Source: Microbacterium protaetiae
GTDB taxonomy: Bacteria; Actinomycetota; Actinomycetes; Actinomycetales; Microbacteriaceae
Direction of reading: 5' to 3'
Length of the DNA: 64,000 bases
Assembly: GCF_004135285.1 (NCBI RefSeq)
Contig: NZ_CP035494.1
Location: 992,001 to 1,056,000, forward strand
This document shows positions 19,673-28,376 of the stretch, piece by piece. A model generated the notes under the pieces. It ran no database searches, had not been told where the DNA came from, and saw only the letters and a program-made list of their open reading frames with translations. The translations under genes and the position numbers were made by a program. Numbering within the stretch: the first letter of the stretch is position 1; the number at the start of each line of letters is the position of its first letter.

Positions 19673-20548
19673 TCACCAGTCCACGCGCTGCGGGGCCGGC
19701 TCGCCGTAGCGGTCCTGCCACGAGATGACGCGGTTGCGCAGCACGCCGATGCCCTCGATCTCGGCCTCGACCACGTCACCGGGCTTGAGGTAGAAGTCGA
19801 ACGGGTCCGGCTGCACGGCGGCGACACCCGAGATGGTGCCGGTGGTGATCAGGTCGCCGGCGCTGAAGTTCTGCGGCGAGTGGTACGCCACCAGGTGCGG
19901 CCACTTGATGCGGGTGCGGTTCGTGTTGCCCTGCTGACGCACCTCGCCGTTCACCCGCAGCTCCATGGCCATGTTGTGCATGTCGGGCACTTCGTCCTTC
20001 GTGACGATCCACGGTCCGATCGGGCAGAACGTGTCGATCCCCTTCGAGAACGAGAACACCCCCGATTCCATCTCCTTGCGCTGGATGTCGCGCGCGGTGA
20101 TGTCGTTGAAGACCGTGAACCCTGCGATGTAGTCTTCAGCCTCGTCGGCGTCGAAGAACTTGCCGCTCTTGCCTATGACGATGGCCATCTCGAGTTCGTA
20201 GTCCAATTCCTTTGTCAGTCCCTCGGGATAGACGATGTCGTCGTCGGGCCCGATGATGGCATCGAGGTTCTGGAAGAACACGATGCCCTTGTGCACGGGA
20301 TGCGACCAGTCCACCGCGGTGAGCTCGTTGTGGTGGTCGATGAAGTTACCCGCGGTGTGGAAGAACTTCTTCGGGCGAATCGGCGCCTCGAGCTTCACGT
20401 CAGCATAGGCAAGCCGTTCGCCGGTCTCGCGTACGTCGCCGCCGCGCTCGAAGTACTCGCGGGTGGAGGGGACGTCGAGTTCGATGACGAGGCCCTCCTC
20501 GAGTTCCAGGCGGCCGACCCGGCCGCCGTCGAAGGTGATGAGCTTCAT
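19673..20548 (-). CDS. fumarylacetoacetate hydrolase (FAH) family protein 2
   Basis: 291 residues from the ATG at 20548, preceded by AGGAGAC; the extra upstream residues of the open frame were rejected. FAH features: AGNFIDHHNE, the metal-binding acids in LDYELEMAIVIGK and FNDITARD, GPWIVTKDEV, and the conserved end LKPGDVVEAEIEGIGVLRN. Only distantly like FAH protein 1, so the pair is not a recent duplication. Probably acts on a diketo acid from sugar or phenolic breakdown; the substrate cannot be assigned. A 79-base gap separates it from the upstream SDR. Confidence 0.9.
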   Translation of the reverse strand: MKLITFDGGRVGRLELEEGLVIELDVPSTREYFERGGDVRETGERLAYADVKLEAPIRPKKFFHTAGNFIDHHNELTAVDWSHPVHKGIVFFQNLDAIIGPDDDIVYPEGLTKELDYELEMAIVIGKSGKFFDADEAEDYIAGFTVFNDITARDIQRKEMESGVFSFSKGIDTFCPIGPWIVTKDEVPDMHNMAMELRVNGEVRQQGNTNRTRIKWPHLVAYHSPQNFSAGDLITTGTISGVAAVQPDPFDFYLKPGDVVEAEIEGIGVLRNRVISWQDRYGEPAPQRVDW

Positions 20549-20627
20549 GGGGTTGTCTCCTGTTTGTTCGTTTCGACTCGCTGCGCCCGCGGGATGAACG
20601 CCAGGGCGCCCGAATGCGGGGGAGGTG

Positions 20628-21407
20628 CTACGCGCCGACCATCGTGTTGCCGCCGTTGGCGACGATGTAACCGCCGGTGAGGTGGGCGGATTCGTCGGTG
20701 GCCAGCCACAGACAGGTACCCGCGACATCGGCCGGAGTGGCGATCACACCCATCGGCGTCTGGGCGAGCACCTGCTCCCGACGCCCGTTCTTCCAGTCCT
20801 CTCGGCTCTTGAGGCGCTCGGTCTCCATGAATCCGGGGGCGAAGGTGTTCACCCGCACCTGGGGTGCCAGTGCCCGTGCGTACGACTTGGTCACGCCGAG
20901 GATGCCGTACTTGGCCGCCGCGTACTGCGGCGCCCGGGGCGACCCGTTCACGACGACGGTGGAGCCGACGTTGACGATGGCACCATGCCCATCGGCGTGC
21001 ATGCGCCCGCCGAATTCATGTGTCATGAGCAGGGTGCCCTTCAGATCGACGTCGATGACGTCATCGAGGGCTTGCTGCGTGAGCTCACGCCATCCCTGCT
21101 GCTCGCTGGACATGTCGCCGACGTTGTTGATCAGCACGTCCAGGCCGCCGAACTGCCGCCACACCTCGTCGGCCATGGCCGTGATCTGATCCCACTTGGC
21201 GATGTTCGCCTGCACGATGATGCCGTCAGAGCCGGCTTCACGAACGCGCTCGAGCGTGCGCTCGGCACCGGCCTTCGAGCTGTTGTAGTGCACGGCCACC
21301 GTCGCGCCCTCCTCAGCGGCGCGGGTGGCGATCTCGGCGCCGAATCCGGTGCCGGCGCCGGTGACCAGCACCGTCTTGCCGGCGAACCTGGGATAGATCT
21401 CGGACAT
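20628..21407 (-). CDS. short-chain dehydrogenase/reductase (SDR) 1
   Basis: 259 residues, classical SDR. Nucleotide-binding TGAGTGFG (16-23), NNVGD, active-site Ser in VNVGSTVVV, YAAAK catalytic Tyr/Lys, and APGFMETERL. The C-terminal end (TGGYIVANGGNTMVGA) is usual. In this operon it may oxidise L-rhamnose or 2-keto-3-deoxy-L-rhamnonate, as SDRs do in the non-phosphorylating rhamnose route; sequence alone cannot settle which. Confidence 0.9.
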   Translation of the reverse strand: MSEIYPRFAGKTVLVTGAGTGFGAEIATRAAEEGATVAVHYNSSKAGAERTLERVREAGSDGIIVQANIAKWDQITAMADEVWRQFGGLDVLINNVGDMSSEQQGWRELTQQALDDVIDVDLKGTLLMTHEFGGRMHADGHGAIVNVGSTVVVNGSPRAPQYAAAKYGILGVTKSYARALAPQVRVNTFAPGFMETERLKSREDWKNGRREQVLAQTPMGVIATPADVAGTCLWLATDESAHLTGGYIVANGGNTMVGA

Positions 21408-21437
21408 CTTCGACCTTCTCTCTCTTGCGTGTGACGG

Positions 21438-22250
21438 TCAGACCAGGGTGCGGCCGCCGTCGATGTACATGACATGACCGGTGATGAAACCCGCGTGCCG
21501 CGACGAGAGGAACAGCGCGGGGCCGGTGACCTCTTCAGGCGTGCCCAGGCGCCCCGCGGGTACCAGGCCTTCGAGACTCTCGCGCTTTCCCGGCTTGGCG
21601 AGCTCGCCCGCCGTCAGCGGCGTCTCGATGTACCCGGGTGCCAGCGCATTGACGGTGACCCCGGCGTCGGCCCACTCGCGAGCCATCACCCGCAGCAGCT
21701 GGTTGATGCCGCCCTTGGATGCCGCATAAGGCCCGTGCGAGTGATGCGCGAGCAGTCCGGAGACGCTGGACAGAGCCAAGATGCGCCCCGAACGTTGCTC
21801 GACCATGTGGCGGCCGGCTGCCTGGGCGAGACCGAACAGCGTCGACAGGTTCACCCGCAGGATGTGGTCCCACTCGTCCTCGGTGAACGCGAGGATAGGC
21901 CGGCGATCGTTGATGCCGACCGCGTGCAGCAGCACGTCGAGGCCGCCCAGGCGCTCGACCGCGTCAGCCACGACCCGGGCGCCGGCGCCGTGCTCGGTCA
22001 GGTCGGCGCGGAGAAGTTCGCAGGCAACCCCTGCCTCATCGAACGCGACGGCGACCGCGTCGAGCACGCTCTGTTCGCGATCGACGACGGCGACGGATGC
22101 TCCGGCGGCCGCGTACGCGAGAGCACACGCTCCGCCGATCCCGCCGCCCCCTGCCACGAGTACCCGAGCACCCGTCAGACCGAGCCAGGCTGCATCGCGT
22201 GTCCCTACCGCGGCCGCGTGCGTGCCGTCGATCTCGGCGTTGATCACCAT
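21438..22250 (-). CDS. short-chain dehydrogenase/reductase (SDR) 2
   Basis: 270 residues from the ATG at 22250 (GGTGGG upstream); a GTG at 22262 would add four residues. Glycine motif AGGGGIGG (33-40), DREQ after beta-2, HAVG in place of NNAG, LALSSVSG, YAASK and APGYIETPLT. The HAVG variant is seen in some sugar-acid dehydrogenases. First gene of the rhamnosidase operon; the GAAAGT-type operator lies 23-35 bases upstream of this start. Confidence 0.9.
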   Translation of the reverse strand: MVINAEIDGTHAAAVGTRDAAWLGLTGARVLVAGGGGIGGACALAYAAAGASVAVVDREQSVLDAVAVAFDEAGVACELLRADLTEHGAGARVVADAVERLGGLDVLLHAVGINDRRPILAFTEDEWDHILRVNLSTLFGLAQAAGRHMVEQRSGRILALSSVSGLLAHHSHGPYAASKGGINQLLRVMAREWADAGVTVNALAPGYIETPLTAGELAKPGKRESLEGLVPAGRLGTPEEVTGPALFLSSRHAGFITGHVMYIDGGRTLV

Positions 22251-22272
22251 CGAACCCACCACTTCATTTAAT

Positions 22273-22285
22273 AAAAGTCACTTTC
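22273..22285. promoter_or_regulatory. GAAAGTNACTTTC-type operator, copy 1
   Basis: AAAAGTCACTTTC; the inner palindrome AAAGT-C-ACTTT is perfect at 22274-22284. It lies between the 3' end of the esterase gene and the start of the SDR-FAH-rhamnosidase operon, so it can only serve the operon. Confidence 0.75.
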
Positions 22286-22318
22286 TGTAAATGAGAGTAT
22301 CTCGTCGGTACCTGTTCG

Positions 22319-23215
22319 TCAAACCTCGTCAGCCAAGAAGGCCGCGATCCGGTCATAGCTGCGCACGGCCGAGGGGTCTCCGGGCGCATTGAGGAACCCG
22401 TGCATGTTCGGCTCATCCACGAGCTGCGCGACCACGCCAGCAACCTCGAGCTCGGCGGCATAGGCCTCGCCGGACGGTCGCAGCTCATCTTGGTGGGCGG
22501 TGATGACCAGAGTGGGGGTGAGACCGGTCAGGTCGTGACCCCCAGGGAAGGCATACGGGTCAGCCGCCGAGTGGCCGCCGAGATAGTTCTCGTTGAGCGC
22601 CTTCGTGATCTCGGGAGGGAAGCCCATTCCGGCCGGCAGCTGCGCGATGATCGCGGCGAGCTCGGCGTCGGGCGCCGGCACCGTGGCATGCAGAACGGGG
22701 TAGACGAGCACCGTGCGTGCAGGCGATGTGCCGCGATCACGCAGGCGCAACGCGGCCCCGCCGGCAAGATTGCCGCCCGCGCTCGCACCGCCGATGCCCA
22801 CCCGCAGCGGGTCGGCACCGAATCGGGCAGCGTTCTGCTGGGCCCAGTCGAAGGCGGCGACCAGTTGCAGCGAGGCGACGGGGAACGGCGCGCGCGGACG
22901 GTCACCGCCCACGGCGATGAGCTGTTCGGGTGTGGGCATGCCCTCGATGTCGGGCGCTGGCAGCAGTGAGATGACTTCACCGGGCGCGAGGGTGTAGTCA
23001 ACCGAGACCACCGTGGTTCCCCGTGCGGCAAGCTCGCGCGCGGTGAGGTCCGCTTCGGGCATCGCCAACTCCCCGAAGACGAAGGCTCCGCCGTGGGCCC
23101 ACACCAACATCGTGCCGTTCGGCGTGGGCGCCGGGTAGGTGCGCACGGTGAAATCGTGGTCGGCCGCGCGCAGCGCGGTGTCGCTGGTCTCGATGGTCGC
23201 AGCATTGTCGGTCAT
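22319..23215 (-). CDS. alpha/beta hydrolase, HSL-like esterase
   Basis: 298 residues from the ATG at 23215; a further ATG at 23233 would add six. Hormone-sensitive-lipase-type esterase: oxyanion-hole HGGAF, nucleophile elbow GGASAGG, acid in HQDELRPSG, His in MHGFLN. No signal peptide, so cytoplasmic. Divergent from the decarboxylase-like gene, sharing the operator at 23239-23251. In a flavonol pathway it could cleave acyl glycosides or the depside formed by quercetinase; a second esterase at 24708 competes for that role. Confidence 0.9.
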   Translation of the reverse strand: MTDNAATIETSDTALRAADHDFTVRTYPAPTPNGTMLVWAHGGAFVFGELAMPEADLTARELAARGTTVVSVDYTLAPGEVISLLPAPDIEGMPTPEQLIAVGGDRPRAPFPVASLQLVAAFDWAQQNAARFGADPLRVGIGGASAGGNLAGGAALRLRDRGTSPARTVLVYPVLHATVPAPDAELAAIIAQLPAGMGFPPEITKALNENYLGGHSAADPYAFPGGHDLTGLTPTLVITAHQDELRPSGEAYAAELEVAGVVAQLVDEPNMHGFLNAPGDPSAVRSYDRIAAFLADEV

Positions 23216-23238
23216 GAGGCATCCAATCATCACTCAAT

Positions 23239-23251
23239 GAAAGTTACTTTT
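23239..23251. promoter_or_regulatory. GAAAGTNACTTTC-type operator, copy 2
   Basis: GAAAGTTACTTTT, followed directly by TATACA (23251-23256), a possible plus-strand -10 box. It sits between the divergent esterase (start 23215) and decarboxylase-like gene (start 23302). Confidence 0.75.
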
Positions 23252-23301
23252 ATACAATGGAGTATGTCGCAGCTCGCGACATGACGAAAGACGAGGTGGC
23301 C

Positions 23302-23853
23302 ATGTCGTCGAGACTTCCCCGACTCACGCCCGATGCACTCGATGCCGCCCAGCGCACGCTGTACGACGCGATAGCGGCCGGGCCCCGGGCGCAGGGAGCT
23401 CAGCACTTCGACCTGACCGCGGCCGACGGTTCGTTGCGCGGGCCGTTCAACGCAATGCTGTTCTCGCCCGCGCTGGGCACCGCGCTGCAAGAGGTCGGAG
23501 CCGCCGTGCGGTACCGCACCTCGCTCAGCGATCGCGCCCGCGAACTCGCGATCCTGCTGGTGGCCACGCGCTGGAACAGCGCCTTCGAGCGAGAATCGCA
23601 CGAGGCCATCGGTCGTGCGGTCGGCCTCACCGATTCCGAGATCGCAGCAACGAGGAACTCCGACGCCGCCCCGTTCAGCGGCATCGAGCACACCGTGGCT
23701 CGCACGGTGCTGGCGCTGCTGGACGGCGACCTCGACGATGCCGCGTGGGCCGCGGCATCCCGTGATCTCGGCACGGCCGCCGTCGTCGAACTCACCACCC
23801 TCGTCGGGTACTACTCGACTCTGGCGCTGCAGTTGCGCGTCTTCCGCGTGTGA
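23302..23853 (+). CDS. carboxymuconolactone decarboxylase (CMD) family protein
   Basis: 183 residues from the ATG at 23302, chosen because GAGGTGG precedes it and the MSSRLPRLTPDALDAAQRTLYDAI start is typical of the family; earlier in-frame ATGs (23257, 23281) lack this. CMD core RARELAILLVATRWNSAFERESHEAIGRAVGL near residues 75-106. There is no CxxC, so it is not an AhpD-type peroxidase reductant. Possible roles are a decarboxylase or hydrolase step on an aromatic intermediate such as a phloroglucinol carboxylate; this is a guess from context. Followed 39 bp later by the IclR gene, probably one transcript. Confidence 0.88.
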   Translation: MSSRLPRLTPDALDAAQRTLYDAIAAGPRAQGAQHFDLTAADGSLRGPFNAMLFSPALGTALQEVGAAVRYRTSLSDRARELAILLVATRWNSAFERESHEAIGRAVGLTDSEIAATRNSDAAPFSGIEHTVARTVLALLDGDLDDAAWAAASRDLGTAAVVELTTLVGYYSTLALQLRVFRV

Positions 23854-23892
23854 TTTGCCGCGAACCCCTGATCGGAGATACGGTTTCGCTCT

Positions 23893-24702
23893 ATGAAAGC
23901 TTCTGCTCAGACTCAGGCCTCGACCGGCGCCAAGACGGGCAACCGATATCGCATCGAAGCTCTCGCCAAAGGGCTCGACGTGCTGCGACTGTTCGACGAG
24001 ACGACCACCTCGCTCAAGCTGCGCGAGATCTGCGACCGCACCGGCATCCCGATGCCGACGGCATTCCGCGTGGTGGCGACGCTGGAAGAAGAGGGCTTTC
24101 TCGAGCGACTGCCCGACGGCGGCATCCAGCCCGGCGTCGCCGTGCTCACCCTCGGTTCGGCAGCATTGCGCGGTTCGGGCCTCGTGCAGCTGAGTGAGCA
24201 GCCGCTTCGCCATCTCGCTGAGCAGATCGGCGAGACCGTGAATCTGGGAGTGCTGCTGGGTGACCAAGTGCTCTACCTTGCGCGAATGCGCAATTCCGAT
24301 CTGGTCACGGCGAACATCCAGGTGGGCTCGACGTTGCCGGCCGCCTACACGTCGATGGGCAAGCTGCTGCTGGCCTACCTCTCGCCCGACGAGGTGCGGC
24401 AGACGCTTGCCGACTATGATTTCAGCGCCGCAGCCGGGCCGAACGCCGCCACGTCGTCGGAAGAGCTCGTCGCGCGCTTGGCCGAGATCCGCGCGCAGGG
24501 ATACGCGCTGCAAGATGAAGAGGTCGCCGCGGGGCTGCGCTCGGTTTCCGTGCCGGTGTTCGGGCGCGATTCGCGGCCCGCTGCAGCGATAAACATCGCG
24601 GTTGCGGCCAATCGACACAGCCTGGCCTCGCTGCGCGGTCCCCTGCTGCACGCGCTGCAGAGCACGGCTGATGATGTCTCGCTGCGCCTGCGCTCGGCCT
24701 GA
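23893..24702 (+). CDS. IclR-family transcriptional regulator
   Basis: 269 residues. N-terminal winged helix (IEALAKGLDVLRLFDETTTSLKLREICDRTGIPMPTAFRVVATLEEEGFLER, about 21-72) and C-terminal IclR effector domain (AYTSMGKLLLAYL, GYALQDEEVAAGLRSVSVPVFG). IclR proteins typically bind 13-15 bp palindromes built like GAAA-N5-TTTC, which is the form of the four GAAAGTNACTTTC sites around this gene, so it is the best candidate regulator of the glycoside genes. A TACGGT box eight bases upstream could allow a leaderless internal transcript. Confidence 0.93.
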   Translation: MKASAQTQASTGAKTGNRYRIEALAKGLDVLRLFDETTTSLKLREICDRTGIPMPTAFRVVATLEEEGFLERLPDGGIQPGVAVLTLGSAALRGSGLVQLSEQPLRHLAEQIGETVNLGVLLGDQVLYLARMRNSDLVTANIQVGSTLPAAYTSMGKLLLAYLSPDEVRQTLADYDFSAAAGPNAATSSEELVARLAEIRAQGYALQDEEVAAGLRSVSVPVFGRDSRPAAAINIAVAANRHSLASLRGPLLHALQSTADDVSLRLRSA

Positions 24703-24707
24703 CGGGC

Positions 24708-25493
24708 TCATCTGCACACGCGTGTGCAGAACGCGGCCGCCGCATCCACCAGCGACAACCGATCGACATCGGCGCCGTGCCACATGTGGCCGGCGCCGGG
24801 CACGAGCGTGAGCTCGACCGGCGCACCCACCGCACGCAGTGCCGCGGCGAGCGCCTGACTCTGCGCGGGCGGAACAGCTTCGTCGGCGAGACCGTGGCAG
24901 ATGAGGAACGGCGGGGCACCGGCGCGCACGTGCGAGACGGGACTGGCCGCTCGAGCACGTGCCGGGTCGGCAGACAGTGGATGCCCGAGCCATCCGGCTT
25001 CCCGAGTGGTCGGGTCGTCTGCCTGCCCCAGCGCCTCGGCCATCGCGGGCAGGTCGGCCGGCCCGTACCAGTCCACGACGCCTCGCACCCCTGGGTCTTC
25101 GAGCCCCGCCAGCGCAGCCAGGGTCGCTCCGGCCGATTCGCCCCACAGCACCATGCGCGAGGCGTCCACCCCGTAGCCGTCAGCGTGCGCACGCAGCCAG
25201 GCCAGTGCCGCGGCAACATCGTCGATCTGGGCGGGAAACCGCGCCTCTCCACTGAGTCGATAGTCGAGGGATGCCACGGCCAGGCCTGCGGCGACGATCC
25301 GCGGGAACGCCTGCCCGGCCTCGATCGCCGGGCACAGCACGCGTCGGCTGCCCGCGCGCCACCCCCCGCCATGGAGGAACACGACCAGCGCAGCGCCGGG
25401 GACGGCGGGCAGATGCAGGTCGAGGCTCAGCGGCCGGAAGCCGACGTTCTCGGCGAAGACCAGGTCGCGGAGTACGCGCGGGCCGTCAGTCAT
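24708..25493 (-). CDS. alpha/beta hydrolase coupled to the quercetinase-like gene
   Basis: 261 residues. Esterase of the HGGGW class: FLHGGGWRAGS, nucleophile elbow WGESAG, acid in HGLADEAVPP, His in GAGHMWHG. Cytoplasmic. Its start overlaps the stop of the cupin gene by 8 bp, so the two are translationally coupled. If the cupin is a quercetin 2,3-dioxygenase, the product is a depside ester, and this is the natural candidate for the depside hydrolase giving protocatechuate and a phloroglucinol carboxylate. That function is inference. Confidence 0.9.
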   Translation of the reverse strand: MTDGPRVLRDLVFAENVGFRPLSLDLHLPAVPGAALVVFLHGGGWRAGSRRVLCPAIEAGQAFPRIVAAGLAVASLDYRLSGEARFPAQIDDVAAALAWLRAHADGYGVDASRMVLWGESAGATLAALAGLEDPGVRGVVDWYGPADLPAMAEALGQADDPTTREAGWLGHPLSADPARARAASPVSHVRAGAPPFLICHGLADEAVPPAQSQALAAALRAVGAPVELTLVPGAGHMWHGADVDRLSLVDAAAAFCTRVCR

Positions 25494-26043
25494 CGAGGAA
25501 CGAGTAGTCCGGCCGGAAGATCGTGCCGTGCGCCTGGCCCGCCGACATCATCTGCTCGATCGACGGGGCGAAGAACTCGTCGGGGGCGGGGATGCCGGGC
25601 TTGTCGGTCGCCTTGCCCATTTCATGGAAGAACCGCCCGAATCCGGCGGTGCTCACCCCGAGAATGCGCGAGTCGGCCGACTCAATGCGAAACGCATGGA
25701 TCACCCCCTGCGGCACGTACCCGAACCCGCCAGGGGTGAGCACCTCGTCGCGCTTGAAGCCGTTCTCGTCGTCCATCCAGACGTGCACGGCGCCGTTGGT
25801 GATGAAGAAGATCTCGTTCGTGTCGAGGTGCACGTGCGCGGGGATGATCTGGCCCGCGTTGCCATCACAGGTGAACACGTCGTATTGCCCGTTCGTCTCG
25901 TCGCCGGTCAGCAGCACGGTGAACAGCGTGTCGAACACGACGCTCTTCTCACCGCCACCGGGCGCGAGAAAGAACGGGGCGGGTTTTCCGGGCAGGATTC
26001 CGGCGTGCGGGTGCGTCGTTGACGTGGCTTCGTCGAGGGACAT
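25486..26043 (-). CDS. queD: mono-cupin dioxygenase, quercetin 2,3-dioxygenase-like
   Basis: 185 residues, one cupin domain. Metal ligands are His70 and His72 in PAHVHLDTNEIFF, Glu77 in the same motif, and His116 in GVIHAFR: a 3-His/1-Glu set with the same spacing as the Streptomyces mono-cupin quercetinase (about 186 residues, ligands recalled as 69, 71, 76, 115). The acidic tail PDEFFAPSIEQMM resembles that family. Quercetinases open the flavonol C ring with O2, releasing CO and a depside. Very strong ribosome site AAGGAGG. First gene of a two-gene unit with the esterase; both a GAAAGT-type operator and a TAGGC-type site lie upstream. Another cupin dioxygenase activity cannot be excluded. 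Confidence 0.82.
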   Translation of the reverse strand: MSLDEATSTTHPHAGILPGKPAPFFLAPGGGEKSVVFDTLFTVLLTGDETNGQYDVFTCDGNAGQIIPAHVHLDTNEIFFITNGAVHVWMDDENGFKRDEVLTPGGFGYVPQGVIHAFRIESADSRILGVSTAGFGRFFHEMGKATDKPGIPAPDEFFAPSIEQMMSAGQAHGTIFRPDYSFLDD

Positions 26044-26112
26044 CTTTCAACCTCCTTGTTGATACGGCTGTCTTCATAGTGCGAGATCGGGCGGTCCGAA
26101 GCCAGTTCGATC

Positions 26113-26139
26113 TGCCTACAGCCCGTTAGGCAGGGCCTA
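26113..26139. promoter_or_regulatory. LysR-type site upstream of the quercetinase-like gene
   Basis: TGCCTA (26113-26118) pairs with TAGGCA (26127-26132), and TAGGC-AGG-GCCTA fills 26127-26139. The second palindrome has the T-N11-A form of LysR boxes and recurs at the LysR gene promoter (28377-28390). Confidence 0.6.
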
Positions 26140-26166
26140 TCGATCACGGCAGACTATTCATTGTAC

Positions 26167-26179
26167 GAAAGTGACTTTC
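26167..26179. promoter_or_regulatory. GAAAGTNACTTTC operator, perfect copy 3
   Basis: GAAAGTGACTTTC, a perfect palindrome, between the divergent quercetinase-like and beta-glucosidase genes. TACAAT on the minus strand lies at 26166-26161, next to it, as a possible -10 box for the cupin transcript. Confidence 0.8.
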
Positions 26180-26211
26180 ATCTGATCCGTCGACTGTGGT
26201 AGACCTGACGG

Positions 26212-27447
26212 ATGAGCGAGACCGCAGGCATCGACTTTCTGTGGGGGGTGGCCACTGCCGGCCACCAGAACGAGGGCGAGAACATCCACAGCGACACCTG
26301 GTTTCTGGAGCACGTGTCTCCCACCGTTTTCCAGACCCCTTCAGGCAAAGCCTGCAACAGCTGGGAGCTGTGGGAGACCGACCTCGACCTGGCCCAGCAG
26401 ATGGGCCTGAACGCCTACCGCTTCTCCATCGAATGGGCACGCGTCGAGCCCACTGAGGGTGAGTTCTCCCCGGACGCCCTCGCCCACTACGAGGCGTTCG
26501 TCGATGGATGCCGCGCCCGCGGCCTCGCGCCGCTGGTGACCTTCAGCCACTTCACCGCGCCGCACTGGTTCGCACGTCGCTCGGCCTGGCTCGACCCCGA
26601 GGCACCGATGCTGTTCGCACGGTTCGTCGACACCGTGATGCGGCGCTTGGGCGACCGCATCGCCGTGGCGATCACCTTCAACGAACCCGATCTGCCCGAA
26701 ATGCTGACGTGGGCCGATCTGCCGCCGATCGTCGCCGAACTCGAGCGTGCGACGCTTCAGGCTGCCAGCACCGCCGCCGGAGTGCAACGCTATCGGGCGG
26801 GCAACGTGATGCTGCCCGAAGACTTCGCCGGAATGCGCGCCGGCATGACTGCCGCGCATCGCGCGGCACGGACGGTGATCAAGCGCCATCGCCCCGATCT
26901 GCCGGTGGGTCTGAGCCTGGCGATGGTCGACGACGTCGCGATCGCTGGCGGCGAGGCCCTCCGCGACCGCAAGCGCGCCGAGGTGTACGACTACTGGCTG
27001 CAGCTGGCCGCCGAAGACGATTTCGTGGGGGTGCAGAACTACGAGCGTCTCGTCTATGGACCCGAGGGCGTGATACCTCCGACATCCGGCGTTCCCGTCA
27101 ACGAGATGGGGACGGCCATTGAGCCGGGGTCATTGCGCGGCGCGGTCGAATACGCCCATCAGATCAGCGGGGTCCCCGTGCTCGTCACCGAACACGGGGT
27201 CAGCACCGACGATGACGCACTCCGCGCCGGAATGCTCGAGCCGGCCATCGCCGAGCTGTTCACGGCGATCGAGCACGGAGTGCCGGTGCTCGGGTACTGC
27301 CACTGGACGCTGCTGGACAACTTCGAGTGGATCTTCGGCTACTCCCGGCACCTGGGCTTGCATACCGTCGACCGCGAGACGTTTGCGCGCACCCCGAAGC
27401 CGAGCGCGCGCGTCTATGCCGACATCGTGCGGCGTCACCTGTCCTGA
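26212..27447 (+). CDS. beta-glucosidase, GH1
   Basis: 411 residues, a little short for GH1. Starts FLWGVATAGHQNEGEN (family pattern FxxGxAxxxxQxEG). Acid/base Glu158 in TFNEP, nucleophile Glu327 in VTEHG (most members have TENG), and WTLLDNFEW near the C-terminus for aglycone-side binding. No signal peptide, so it works on imported glycosides. With the rhamnosidase it could strip the disaccharide from rutin. Divergent from the cupin gene across the perfect operator. Converges with LysR, 4 bp apart. Confidence 0.95.
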   Translation: MSETAGIDFLWGVATAGHQNEGENIHSDTWFLEHVSPTVFQTPSGKACNSWELWETDLDLAQQMGLNAYRFSIEWARVEPTEGEFSPDALAHYEAFVDGCRARGLAPLVTFSHFTAPHWFARRSAWLDPEAPMLFARFVDTVMRRLGDRIAVAITFNEPDLPEMLTWADLPPIVAELERATLQAASTAAGVQRYRAGNVMLPEDFAGMRAGMTAAHRAARTVIKRHRPDLPVGLSLAMVDDVAIAGGEALRDRKRAEVYDYWLQLAAEDDFVGVQNYERLVYGPEGVIPPTSGVPVNEMGTAIEPGSLRGAVEYAHQISGVPVLVTEHGVSTDDDALRAGMLEPAIAELFTAIEHGVPVLGYCHWTLLDNFEWIFGYSRHLGLHTVDRETFARTPKPSARVYADIVRRHLS

Positions 27448-27451
27448 CCGC

Positions 27452-28357
27452 TCACGCGCCGGCGACCGGCTTCTGCGATTCGGTGAGCACTATCTCGACG
27501 AACGCGGCGACCGTCGGCGACACGCGTCGCCGCGTGCACAGCAGGACAGTGGCCGGTTCGATGTCGACGATCGGAATGAATGCGATGTTCGGGCGCCGAT
27601 AGTGCGTGGCCGCTGATGAGGCGGCGATGTTCACCCCGACGCCCGCGGCGACGAGCTCGAGAATTCCGTCCATGTCCTGCGCCAAGGCGCCGACGGCCGG
27701 ATGCGTGCCGTCTGGTCGAGGATCCACGAGCCACCACGCGAGGGCGTCGGGATCGCCCCCGGACACGGCGATGAACGTCTCGTCGCCGAGTTCGCCGATA
27801 GTGACGGCATCCCGCCCCGCCAGCGGATGCGCCGCAGAGACGATCAGCACGCGCGGTTCGCTCCACAGCGGTGTGGCCTGCACACTGCGTTCGTCAAGGG
27901 GCAGCGGCGCCGGCGCGAAAACCGCGTCGACCCGGTCGGCGGTCAGCTCCGCCTCGGCGTCGAAGAATCCCACCTTGCGCATCTCGAGCCGCAGGTCGGG
28001 GATCTGCTGCACGGCACTCATGATCGCCGCAGTGGTGAGCGGTCCGGCCCCGGCAGCGACCAGACCGATGCGCAGTGCCGGTGATGTCCGGCCGTGCCGC
28101 GCGGCGATCCAGGCGGTCAGTTCGTCATGGGCATCGACTACGCGACGCGCCTGCGGCAGCAGGGCCCGGCCGGCATCGGTGAGGGCGACCTCACGAGACG
28201 TGCGATCGAACAGCCGCTCGCCGACCAGCCGCTCAAGTCGCGAGATCTGCTGGCTGAGAGAGGGCGACGAGATGTTCAGGCTCTCGGCGGCCGCACCGAA
28301 GTGAAGGTGGTCGGCGAGAGCGCAGAAGTAGCGCAGGGTCGGGATGCTGACGTCCAT
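27452..28357 (-). CDS. LysR-family transcriptional regulator
   Basis: 301 residues from the ATG at 28357 (GGAGCG just upstream); an ATG at 28384 would add nine residues but would overlap the palindrome. Winged helix at residues 1-60 (LRYFCALADHLHFGAAAESLNISSPSLSQQISRLERLVGERLFDRTSR) and a periplasmic-binding-like effector domain. LysR proteins usually control themselves and a neighbouring gene; the TAGGC-N3-GCCTA palindrome upstream of its own start and of the cupin gene supports this. Confidence 0.93.
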   Translation of the reverse strand: MDVSIPTLRYFCALADHLHFGAAAESLNISSPSLSQQISRLERLVGERLFDRTSREVALTDAGRALLPQARRVVDAHDELTAWIAARHGRTSPALRIGLVAAGAGPLTTAAIMSAVQQIPDLRLEMRKVGFFDAEAELTADRVDAVFAPAPLPLDERSVQATPLWSEPRVLIVSAAHPLAGRDAVTIGELGDETFIAVSGGDPDALAWWLVDPRPDGTHPAVGALAQDMDGILELVAAGVGVNIAASSAATHYRRPNIAFIPIVDIEPATVLLCTRRRVSPTVAAFVEIVLTESQKPVAGA

Positions 28358-28376
28358 GTCGCTCCGGTCACGATTG

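Noticed and set aside
23230..25146. 638-codon minus-strand open frame over the CMD and IclR genes
   Set aside because: Shadow of two convincing plus-strand genes; low-complexity Arg/Gly/Ala composition.
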